Below are positions 14,802 through 21,284 of a stretch of DNA of 22,005 bases, piece after piece; the stretch's first letter is position 1; every line of letters starts with the position of its first letter. The translations under genes were made by a program, and so were the position numbers. The notes beneath the pieces were generated by a model that saw only the letters and a program-made list of their open reading frames with translations, had not been told where the DNA came from and ran no database searches. The stretch lies in contig JAUVQU010000013.1 in NCBI GenBank assembly GCA_030597965.1, positions 1 to 22,005 on the forward strand, read 5' to 3'. Source of the stretch: Cellvibrionaceae bacterium (GTDB taxonomy: Bacteria; Pseudomonadota; Gammaproteobacteria; Pseudomonadales; Cellvibrionaceae).

Positions 14802-15659
14802 TTACTCCCCCTCTTCTGCCTCGCGAATACGCTCCTGGCGCTCCTGCTCTTCTTGTATAACGGCGCGAATTTCATCCAGCACACCGTCCACATCGGCACT
14901 TTCGCTATCTCCTTCAAAATCACCAGTTAAGCGACTCTCTGGTTTAAGCTCACCCTCTTCGTATAGCGCCCACATTTCTTCTCCATAGCGGCTGGACATC
15001 AGCTCTGGAGCAAATTCTGAGTAGTAGCGAGTAATATTATTCACATCACGCAGTAACATTGCACGGGCGTTGTTATTGGCGGAGGCATCAACCGCCTGCG
15101 GAAGATCGATAATCACCGGACCGTAATCATCGAGTAAGACGTTAAATTCTGAAAGGTCGCCGTGAACGATACCGGCACACAGCATCAACATGATGTAATG
15201 CATCATTAAGGCGTGATCTTCCAACGCCTGCTCTTCCGGCATGATGACATCGTCCAAACGCGGCGCTACGTCACCGTCTTCGTCGGTGACCAACTCCATG
15301 AGCAAGACACCATCGACACAGCCATAAGTTTCCGGCACACGCACACCCGCTTCAGCTAAACGCTTTAGCGCATCCACTTCAGCGTTCTGCCACACTTCTT
15401 CCTGCTGCTTACGACCATAGGCTGAACGCTTTTCCATGGCGCGGGCACGACGACCACTGCGCACTTTGCGGCCTTCCTGGTATTGTGCTGCTTTTTTGAA
15501 GCTGCGCTTTACCGCATCCTTGTACACCTTGGCACAGCGAATCTCATCACGGCAACGCACAATGAATATATCGGCTTCCTTACCACTCATAAGACGGCTG
15601 ATGACTTCATCAATCAGACCGTCATCAACTAATGGCTGAAGGCGTTTTGGTGTTTTCAT
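14802..15659 (-). CDS. RIO-family serine protein kinase
   Basis: The 285-residue protein is a RIO1-type atypical protein kinase. Visible parts are the flexible P-loop SGKEAD (25-30), the ATP-positioning lysine in AKVYK (K44), a basic insertion (RKVRSGRRARAMEKRS) typical of RIO1 between the lysine and the C-helix, the catalytic loop HGDLSEFN (H166-N173, Asp168 and Asn173), and the metal-binding IIDLPQAVD (Asp185). The C-terminus is acidic (EEEQERQERIREAEEGE-type). Bacterial RIO kinases are stand-alone cytoplasmic enzymes whose substrates are mostly unknown, so no pathway can be assigned. AGAAAGGA lies shortly before the ATG. It is the last gene of the minus-strand set; a terminator (15728-15754) separates it from the AbiGi-like gene, so it probably has its own promoter at about 15665-15725. 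Confidence 0.93.
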   Translation of the reverse strand: MKTPKRLQPLVDDGLIDEVISRLMSGKEADIFIVRCRDEIRCAKVYKDAVKRSFKKAAQYQEGRKVRSGRRARAMEKRSAYGRKQQEEVWQNAEVDALKRLAEAGVRVPETYGCVDGVLLMELVTDEDGDVAPRLDDVIMPEEQALEDHALMMHYIMLMLCAGIVHGDLSEFNVLLDDYGPVIIDLPQAVDASANNNARAMLLRDVNNITRYYSEFAPELMSSRYGEEMWALYEEGELKPESRLTGDFEGDSESADVDGVLDEIRAVIQEEQERQERIREAEEGE

Positions 15660-15727
15660 AGCATCCTTTCTAAAATTAAGTATTGGTTCGAGCTGACACG
15701 ACCTGAAGCATAGAATTTTTTTTCAAT

Positions 15728-15754
15728 AAAAAAGGCCTGATTAACAGGCCCTTT
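15728..15754 (-). terminator. Rho-independent terminator of the AbiGi-like gene
   Basis: On the minus strand GGCCTG (15750-15745 side) pairs with CAGGCC (15739-15734 side) around TTAAT, then six Ts (15733-15728). It begins about 22 bp after the stop of the AbiGi-like gene. Confidence 0.85.
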
Positions 15755-15775
15755 AAAAGACAGATAATACTAGGA

Positions 15776-16519
15776 CTACAACTGCCCTATAAATTCCCAC
15801 GAAAGTAAATTCACGTTGGTGAGCTTTAACTTATCAAGTTTTCTACGAAAGGTAGAAATCATCTTTTCCGGCATCACTATCGCATCAATATCGGAGTGTT
15901 TAAATTTAAAATCAGCCAAACAACGCCATTCACGCTCGCGATAATAATTATTGAGTGGATCGGCATCAAAACTATTCATCTTCACGTAATCAACAAAGGT
16001 ATTTTCAACGACCTCTTTGTCTACCTGAGTGAGGGCTTCAATATTGTGCGCCGCTTGCGTCATTAACCTTAAGCTTTGTCTCATCGCCCAACCGCTGGTT
16101 GAATCGAGGAAATTATTAGCCAGTTCAGCCATTTCTTTATTGGGTGCGACTTCTTCAACCTGTTGCAAGTTATGCTCAGGCAAATACAGCACTGGTACAA
16201 AATAATCACGAATAGCGGCCGCCTTAAAACCAATCACTACTTTTCCGTAATAACTGGAATAGCTCGGTAAATCACGAATAGGCACATCCATCACACAGCA
16301 AAATTCTTCGGTATCCATGCCTTGCAGAATGGTTTCTACGCAGGTGGCTTTTAACGTTTTTTCAGTAAGAATAGAATGTAGATTATTGGCCGCTTTCGTA
16401 TCGGACAGTACCGAGCCTTGCGTCAATATATCTTTTGGATGCGTGGCATCGGACCAATTAACGTTGGACGGCGAACCAGTAAAGTGCCAATAGGTATTAC
16501 TGTAACCTTGCTGAGACAT
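15776..16519 (-). CDS. AbiGi-like protein (putative abortive-infection antitoxin family)
   Basis: This 247-residue soluble protein has no signal or membrane segment. Its pattern resembles the AbiGi family (PF10899-type): YWHFTGS (10-16), CVMDVPIRDLPSYSSYYG (75-92), KVVIGFK (93-99), PVLYLP (109-114), YYREREWRC (192-200) and IDAIVMPE near the C-terminus. In lactococcal AbiG, AbiGi and the toxin-like AbiGii act together in phage exclusion. Here no AbiGii-like partner lies next to it, so this is an orphan. The gene is isolated by a 25-bp palindrome upstream and a clear terminator downstream. AAGGA lies before the ATG. It could instead be a more general DUF2971-like protein; the family call rests on motif order only. 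Confidence 0.5.
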   Translation of the reverse strand: MSQQGYSNTYWHFTGSPSNVNWSDATHPKDILTQGSVLSDTKAANNLHSILTEKTLKATCVETILQGMDTEEFCCVMDVPIRDLPSYSSYYGKVVIGFKAAAIRDYFVPVLYLPEHNLQQVEEVAPNKEMAELANNFLDSTSGWAMRQSLRLMTQAAHNIEALTQVDKEVVENTFVDYVKMNSFDADPLNNYYREREWRCLADFKFKHSDIDAIVMPEKMISTFRRKLDKLKLTNVNLLSWEFIGQL

Positions 16520-16632
16520 TCTTTTGTATCCTTAGCAGTGCAATCGAACAAATAATATTTTAAATACGGCCAAACCAATTTTCAATAGTAGCTCTGGCTT
16601 GCCATGGTACCCTGATTTCACATGAGGAAAAC

Positions 16633-16681
16633 AGCGGCAGAAAAGACAAAAAGCTACATTAGACAGGTTTGTCTGGCCGCT
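16633..16681. other. Bulged stem-loop upstream of the AbiGi-like gene
   Basis: AGCGGC (16633-16638) pairs with GCCGCT (16676-16681), and AGACAAA (16644-16650) with TTTGTCT (16668-16674), leaving a 5-nt bulge on one side and one base on the other, around a 17-nt loop. It sits 115-160 bp upstream of the start. It may be a leader RNA structure or a chance palindrome. Confidence 0.4.
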
Positions 16682-16734
16682 TTGACTCTTTTAATTATAG
16701 ATACTACATGAATAGCACACTTTTCCACACTCAG

Positions 16735-16796
16735 ATTTAAAAATAGAAAAAAGGCGTAAACACTGGTGCGATTACGCCTTTTTTCTATTTTTAAAT
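16735..16796. terminator. Long bidirectional terminator-like palindrome (25-bp arms)
   Basis: Bases 16735-16759 are the exact reverse complement of 16772-16796, with a 12-nt loop. The core TTACGCC stem is flanked by A6 and T6 runs, so it reads as a rho-independent terminator on both strands. On the minus strand it follows the SDR gene ending at 16811. The perfect pairing continues through the T-run and beyond. Confidence 0.85.
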
Positions 16797-16810
16797 AACC
16801 TTGTTACCGG

Positions 16811-17626
16811 CTAATTATTTAGTTGCTTTGAAACCAGGATATCAAACGTCTTAGCCGGCAACTTACCCATAATCTTAAACAACACATTATTGTTGATGGT
16901 ATACATGGTATTACGCTTTGGATCGGTGGCCGCGTGGTAAACCAGCTCGGCAACATCGGAAGGCTTAGATTTGTTCTTAGGTGTAGCCTTGGCCACACTG
17001 GCCGCGAATTTAGTAAAAGTTTCTTTATAGCGACTGTTTTCTACTGGATTTTTAATATTACCGTGCCCAGCAATCAACGGTGTCTCGATTGCTCCTGGAC
17101 GGATAATCGCCACATGCACACCGTGCAGCATCAATTCACGGCGCATCACATCAGAGATAGCTTCCAGTGCCGTCTTCGATGCCTGATAGAACTGGAACGG
17201 TGTTCGAATAGGCACGGACTCGCTGGAAATATTTACCACGACACCTTTGCTCTCAATCAACAAGTCCAAACAGGCTTGTGTTGTTAACAGAGCAGCAAAA
17301 GTATTGATCATAAAACCATTGATGGTTTTCTCCGGTGGCATTTCTGTAATTGCCCCAAACACATCAATACCCGCGTTATTGATAATCACGTCCAGGCGAC
17401 CCAATCTCTCGGTAATTTTCTCGGCCACTTGCTGAGCATCTTCCGGGCTGGTTACATCAAACTTAATGTTGGTGAAACCCACCTCCCCCTCATAGTCGCT
17501 AAGTGCGGATTCTGCATAGTCCGTCGCCACAACATGATAGCCTTTCTCGTGGAAAAGATGCGCTATCGCGCTACCCAAACCACCACCGGCACCCGTAATC
17601 AGAACAACTGGCTTATCAATTCCCAT
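16811..17626 (-). CDS. Short-chain dehydrogenase/reductase
   Basis: A 271-residue classical SDR. The cofactor loop is TGAGGGLG (11-18), Asp37 after the second strand (VATDY) suggests NAD(H) preference, NNAG is at 83-86, the catalytic serine is S134 or S135, and Y147-Q-A-S-K151 is the active-site pair. The segment IRPGAIETPL follows, and the C-terminal extension (NNNVLFKIMGKLPAKTFDILVSKQL) resembles membrane-associated retinol/hydroxysteroid dehydrogenase-type SDRs. It lies 37 bp downstream of the ketosteroid-isomerase-like gene on the same strand and is probably co-transcribed with it, which favours a steroid- or lipid-like alcohol or ketone as substrate; this is inference. The ATG at 17626 is preceded by GAGAGAG; an overlapping GTG at 17629 is also possible. 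Confidence 0.85.
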   Translation of the reverse strand: MGIDKPVVLITGAGGGLGSAIAHLFHEKGYHVVATDYAESALSDYEGEVGFTNIKFDVTSPEDAQQVAEKITERLGRLDVIINNAGIDVFGAITEMPPEKTINGFMINTFAALLTTQACLDLLIESKGVVVNISSESVPIRTPFQFYQASKTALEAISDVMRRELMLHGVHVAIIRPGAIETPLIAGHGNIKNPVENSRYKETFTKFAASVAKATPKNKSKPSDVAELVYHAATDPKRNTMYTINNNVLFKIMGKLPAKTFDILVSKQLNN

Positions 17627-17663
17627 CACACTCTCTCGATTAGTTGAATCACTTGCTTCTGGG

Positions 17664-18047
17664 TTAAAGCATTTTGATATTTTCTGGACCCCAATAAGCC
17701 TTCATAGCGACCACCTTCCCCTCTTCATTAAAACGAAAAGAGTCAATCACTTCGATAGCCATAGGAGCGCCTTCTGCGGGCTTATTAATACGTATCTCAA
17801 AAGGAAATAATGCTTCATCACCCGCCACACGAATTGAACCTAGCAACTTACCCTCTAAATCAAGAGCAACCGACGCTTTATAAAACTCTCTAATGGCATC
17901 AACACCGGAAAGATTTATGTCACCACCCACTGGATCTTCCAGTGTTGCATTGTCAGCGTACAGCGAGGCAATGGTTTCATAATCTGCATCGCCAAGGGCT
18001 TTAAGGTATGTTTTAACTACTTCTTGTCTGGTCATCGGTCTTCCCAT
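17664..18047 (-). CDS. Ketosteroid isomerase-like protein (SnoaL/NTF2 fold)
   Basis: The 127-residue protein aligns by eye with bacterial delta5-3-ketosteroid isomerase over its whole length: VKTYLKALGDADYETIASLY, ADNATLEDPVGG, AIREFYKAS, IEVIDSFRFNEEGKV, and the closing KAYWGPENI. The three catalytic positions of the Comamonas enzyme are present: Tyr14, Asp38 (in EDPVG) and Asp102 (equivalent to Asp99, in VID). The known reaction moves the double bond of 3-oxo-delta5-steroids to delta4. Many relatives have lost these residues, so their presence supports true isomerase activity, although the substrate is not proven. ATG 18047 has no clear ribosome site; the ATG at 18035, preceded by GGGAAG, is an alternative. 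It is followed by an SDR gene and preceded by a thiolase gene, all minus strand. Confidence 0.8.
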   Translation of the reverse strand: MGRPMTRQEVVKTYLKALGDADYETIASLYADNATLEDPVGGDINLSGVDAIREFYKASVALDLEGKLLGSIRVAGDEALFPFEIRINKPAEGAPMAIEVIDSFRFNEEGKVVAMKAYWGPENIKML

Positions 18048-18075
18048 ATTTTTTATTAATATGTCTATTTAACCC

Positions 18076-18100
18076 AAAAGGAGCCCTGAAGGCCCCTTTT
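18076..18100 (-). terminator. Probable terminator after the thiolase gene
   Basis: On the minus strand AAAAGGGGCC pairs with GGCTCCTTTT (one mismatch) around a 5-nt loop. It lies about 90 bp after the thiolase stop and about 30 bp before the isomerase start. The T-run is only four bases, so read-through into the isomerase gene is possible. Confidence 0.55.
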
Positions 18101-18140
18101 TGAAATTACTTATTGCGAAAAATAGTGATTTTCACGCCCC

Positions 18141-18155
18141 GCCAAAAGTAGGCGC
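18141..18155 (-). repeat. Inverted copy of the REP-like tail sequence
   Basis: On the minus strand this reads GCGCCTACTTTTGGC, sharing CCTACTTTTGG with the plus-strand copies near 4583, 10431 and 10505. It sits downstream of the thiolase stop. Confidence 0.45.
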
Positions 18156-18191
18156 TTAAAGCGACAAAGCAGGGCATGAAAAACGCATTTT

Positions 18192-19394
18192 TTAGTAAAC
18201 TTCAAACAGGCCAGCAGCACCCATACCACCACCAATACACATGGTGATCACAACGTACTTAACACCACGACGCTTACCTTCCAGTAAAGCGTGACCCACC
18301 ATACGCGCACCTGACATGCCGAACGGGTGACCAATTGAAATCGCACCACCGTTTACGTTCATCTTGTTAATATCGATGCCCATTTCCTGCTGGCAGTACA
18401 ACGCCTGTGAAGCAAACGCTTCGTTCAATTCCCACAAACCGATATCATCAACGGTCAAACCGTGACGCTTCAGCAACTTAGGAATTGCGAATACTGGACC
18501 AATACCCATTTCTTCAGCCTTACAACCGGCAACCGCAACACCACGGTAAGCACCCAGTGGCGACAGGTTCAGGTCGGCAGCCATTTTAGAGTCCATAAGA
18601 ACACAAGCAGACGCTCCGTCAGACAATTGTGAGGCGTTACCGGCGGTAATAAACTTACCCTCTTTAACCCAGTGACCATCCTTCCATACTGGATCAAGGC
18701 TCTGCAGGCTTTCTAACGTAGTGCTTGGACGGTTACATTCATCCTTAGTAATGCACACTTCTTCGTATGTGGTTTCTTTGGTTTCACGATTGAAGACGGC
18801 TTTGGTAGAAGTCATTGGCACGATTTCATCATCAAATATGCCCGATTCCTGTGCAGCGGCGGTGCGCTGCTGACTCAACAATGCGTATTCATCCTGCGCT
18901 TCACGGCTGATATTGTAACGGTCAGCTACGATTTCAGCGGTTTCGATCATTGGGATGTATGCCGTTGGGTCTTGAGCCAATACAGTTTTAGAAACGTTAC
19001 GGTAGCTGTTTTTGTGCTTATTTTGAGTCAAAGAAATAGACTCTACACCACCAGCAACAGCTACATCGTATTCGTTGCACATGATGCTCTTGGCCGCAGT
19101 TGCAATACTCATCAAACCAGATGCACACTGACGTTCAATTGCCATACCTGCAGTAGTTTCAGGCAGTCCACCAGCCAGCGCACTAAGACGGCCAAGGTTA
19201 TAACCCTGAGTACCCTGCTGAGCAGCAGCACCAAAAATACAGTCCTCAACTAATGCTGGATCAATACCGGCCTTTTCTACGGCGTGACGAACAGCATGGC
19301 CGCCCAATGCCGGGGCTTCGGTATCGTTGAATGCACCACGGAATGATTTACCCAGTGCAGTACGTGCAGTTGAAACAATGACAGCTTCGCGCAT
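18192..19394 (-). CDS. Acetyl-CoA acyltransferase (thiolase)
   Basis: A full-length 400-residue thiolase. The nucleophile Cys90 lies in ERQCASG, the active-site His356 in GGAISIGHPFGMSGAR, and the second cysteine Cys386 in MCIGGGMGAAG. The enzyme either cleaves 3-oxoacyl-CoA with CoA (degradative) or condenses two acetyl-CoA; the sequence alone does not decide. The nearby isomerase and SDR suggest a catabolic role in fatty acid or steroid-type side-chain breakdown. It is cytoplasmic, with no signal. AAAGGA lies 7 nt before the ATG. A possible promoter is at 19451-19480. The downstream isomerase gene is 144 bp away, past a hairpin, so the three minus-strand genes may form a partly coupled unit. 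Confidence 0.94.
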   Translation of the reverse strand: MREAVIVSTARTALGKSFRGAFNDTEAPALGGHAVRHAVEKAGIDPALVEDCIFGAAAQQGTQGYNLGRLSALAGGLPETTAGMAIERQCASGLMSIATAAKSIMCNEYDVAVAGGVESISLTQNKHKNSYRNVSKTVLAQDPTAYIPMIETAEIVADRYNISREAQDEYALLSQQRTAAAQESGIFDDEIVPMTSTKAVFNRETKETTYEEVCITKDECNRPSTTLESLQSLDPVWKDGHWVKEGKFITAGNASQLSDGASACVLMDSKMAADLNLSPLGAYRGVAVAGCKAEEMGIGPVFAIPKLLKRHGLTVDDIGLWELNEAFASQALYCQQEMGIDINKMNVNGGAISIGHPFGMSGARMVGHALLEGKRRGVKYVVITMCIGGGMGAAGLFEVY

Positions 19395-19450
19395 GATTTA
19401 TCCTTTCACTTAACTAGTTTTATGAGGCCTTTATTTACAGGCTCCTATTA

Positions 19451-19480
19451 TTCATATTCAAGCCACAATGCTAACGTCAA
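19451..19480 (-). promoter_or_regulatory. Candidate sigma-70 promoter for the thiolase gene
   Basis: On the minus strand TTGACG (19480-19475) is followed after 18 bp by TATGAA (19456-19451), about 57 bp before the start codon. The -35 matches 5 of 6 consensus bases and the -10 matches 4 of 6. Confidence 0.4.
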
Positions 19481-19698
19481 TACGGACTAATTTAAGCCTA
19501 TTGTCAGCAAACTCGCAGCCACTAACCATACACGCTTTCGTGTACGACACCTATTCGGAGGATGAAAATAGAGTTTAGACGTTAAATGGGTATCCTGCTG
19601 CTGCCTCCGTTACCCCTTGCGCTCTTTCTTACACCCTCCCAATCGCCGTCAATCACAACAAACTCGCAACAATTGATGAAATACTGAACAATTTTCCC

Positions 19699-19704
19699 TA
19701 TAAT
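19699..19704 (+). promoter_or_regulatory. Candidate -10 element for the aspartate kinase gene
   Basis: A perfect TATAAT lies 41 bp before the chosen start codon. No good -35 is found at 16-18 bp; TTGATG at 19673-19678 would need a 20-bp spacer. It is suggestive only. Confidence 0.35.
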
Positions 19705-19744
19705 CGCATCCTTTTTGAACCATAGAACAGTGACAGGCAAGTAC

Positions 19745-21211
19745 ATGAGCCCCCACATGATCGTTAAGCCACAAGCTAACCACACCGTCGAGAAGATCGG
19801 CGGTACATCCATGAGTAACTATATAGCCACTCGTGACAACATTTACCTGAACCCAGGCCTGAAAGGCGATCTGTATCAGCGTATTTTTGTGGTTTCTGCC
19901 TACGGTGGTATTACCAACCAATTACTTGAACACAAGAAAACCGGTCAACCCGGTATCTTCGCCCTATTCTCTAACGCGGAAAAAGAAGGCAGTTGGGCCG
20001 AAGCCTTTGCTGAATTGCGCAGCACTATGCTCAACATCAATGCCGAGCTCTTCACCGATGCTGCGCAGCTCAAGACCGCCAATGATTTTATCAGTGGCCG
20101 CCTGGATGATGCCGAACGTGTGCTAATCGATCTGCAACGTTTGTGCGAGCACGGTCACTTCTCACTGGCTGATCACCTGCAAACCGTTCGTGAAATGCTG
20201 GCGAGTCTCGGTGAGATCCACAGTGCCTCCAATACCGCACAGTTATTGCGCCTAGATGGCGTTAATGCGCGCTTTGTTGATCTTTCTGGCTGGGTGGGCG
20301 ACAAGCACTACTCTCTGGACGAACAGATCACCCGCGCCTTTGATGAGATTGATCTCTCCAAAGAACTGCCCATCACTACAGGCTATAGTCACTGTGAAGG
20401 CGGCTTAATGGCCAGTTTTGATCGCGGCTACTCGGAGATGATTTTCAGCCGTGTGGCGGTCATCACCGGGGCCAAAGAAGCCATTATCCACAAAGAATTC
20501 CACCTCAGTACCGCCGACCCCAGATTGGTGGGTGAAAATGAAGCCGTGCCTATTGGTCGTACCAATTACGATGTTGCCGACCAGCTCGCCAACCTGGGCA
20601 TGGAAGCGATTCACCCAAAAGCCGCAAAAGGTCTGCGCCAGAACAATATTCATCTGCGCGTTAAAAACACCTTTGAGCCTGAGCATAACGGCACATTGAT
20701 CACCACTAATTACATTGGCGACACCCCGTGTGTGGAAATCATTGCAGGCCGTAAAGGTGTGATGGCGATTGAGCTGTTTGACCAAAACATGGTCGGCTCA
20801 GTAGGTGACTACAGCGCCAGATTCCTAAAGCAGATCGAACGCTTTAAAGCTCAGATGATTACTTTGGACGTAAACGCCAACACCATTACTTACTACCTTG
20901 ATACCAACTTGAAAACCGTTAAACGTATACAAGAGGCCTTGGAAGAATCACTGCCTGGCAGTGAAGTCAGCGTGCGTAAAGTCGCCGTGGTCTCAGCCAT
21001 CGGTAGCAACATGAAGGTGCCGGGCATCCTGGCACAGACCACCAACGCACTGGCGGAAGTGAACGTATCGGTATTGGCGATGCACCAGTCAATGCGTCAG
21101 GTGGATATGCAGTTCATCATTGATGAAGAGGATTACGATGCGGCCGTTAAGAGCCTGCACCAGAAGTTGGTAGAAGTGCACGAGCATGGCTCGGCTATTT
21201 GCGCGTCTTAA
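19745..21211 (+). CDS. Aspartate kinase, ectoine-type (Ask_Ect)
   Basis: The enzyme phosphorylates L-aspartate, the entry step to lysine, threonine, methionine and ectoine. The protein matches the specialised Ask_Ect group by eye: HTVEKIGGTSMS at the N-terminus, YQRIFVVSAYGGITNQLLEHKKTG, FDRGYSEMIFS, IHKEFHLSTADPRLVG, GRTNYDVADQLANLGMEAIHPKAAK, FEPEHNGT and CVEIIAGRKGV. Two ACT domains form the C-terminal third (about 330-488), with VVSAIGSNMKVPGILA and a final MHQSMRQVDMQFII. I start at ATG 19745 (488 residues), preceded by ACAGG; an ATG at 19757 or the TTG at 19715 are alternatives. In other bacteria this isoform is encoded with ectABC; none of those genes is here, so it may serve general aspartate-family synthesis or an ectoine locus elsewhere. 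Confidence 0.92.
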   Translation: MSPHMIVKPQANHTVEKIGGTSMSNYIATRDNIYLNPGLKGDLYQRIFVVSAYGGITNQLLEHKKTGQPGIFALFSNAEKEGSWAEAFAELRSTMLNINAELFTDAAQLKTANDFISGRLDDAERVLIDLQRLCEHGHFSLADHLQTVREMLASLGEIHSASNTAQLLRLDGVNARFVDLSGWVGDKHYSLDEQITRAFDEIDLSKELPITTGYSHCEGGLMASFDRGYSEMIFSRVAVITGAKEAIIHKEFHLSTADPRLVGENEAVPIGRTNYDVADQLANLGMEAIHPKAAKGLRQNNIHLRVKNTFEPEHNGTLITTNYIGDTPCVEIIAGRKGVMAIELFDQNMVGSVGDYSARFLKQIERFKAQMITLDVNANTITYYLDTNLKTVKRIQEALEESLPGSEVSVRKVAVVSAIGSNMKVPGILAQTTNALAEVNVSVLAMHQSMRQVDMQFIIDEEDYDAAVKSLHQKLVEVHEHGSAICAS

Positions 21212-21233
21212 TCTGAGCCCTTAATCTACATCA

Positions 21234-21265
21234 TGAAAAAGCCGAGTTATTGCTCGGCTTTTTCA
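21234..21265. terminator. Bidirectional terminator between aspartate kinase and PepSY genes
   Basis: TGAAAAAGCCGAG (21234-21246) and CTCGGCTTTTTCA (21253-21265) pair perfectly over 13 bp around TTATTG. A T-run lies on the far side of the GC stem in both directions, and the two flanking genes converge on it (stops at 21211 and 21285). Confidence 0.93.
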
Positions 21266-21284
21266 TTTATTTGGCAAATAAAAT

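Larger units (their letters stand above)
19395..19744. other. 350-bp divergent region between thiolase and aspartate kinase
   Basis: No gene is supported here. It contains a candidate thiolase promoter (minus), a small perfect hairpin TACACG-CTTT-CGTGTA (19529-19544) near its middle that could be an operator, and a TATAAT before the aspartate kinase gene. An open frame on the minus strand across 19582-19812 has no family features. Confidence 0.5.

Noticed and set aside
19582..19921. Minus-strand open frames upstream of and overlapping the aspartate kinase start
   Set aside because: They run antisense to the kinase 5' end and have no recognisable domains or ribosome sites.
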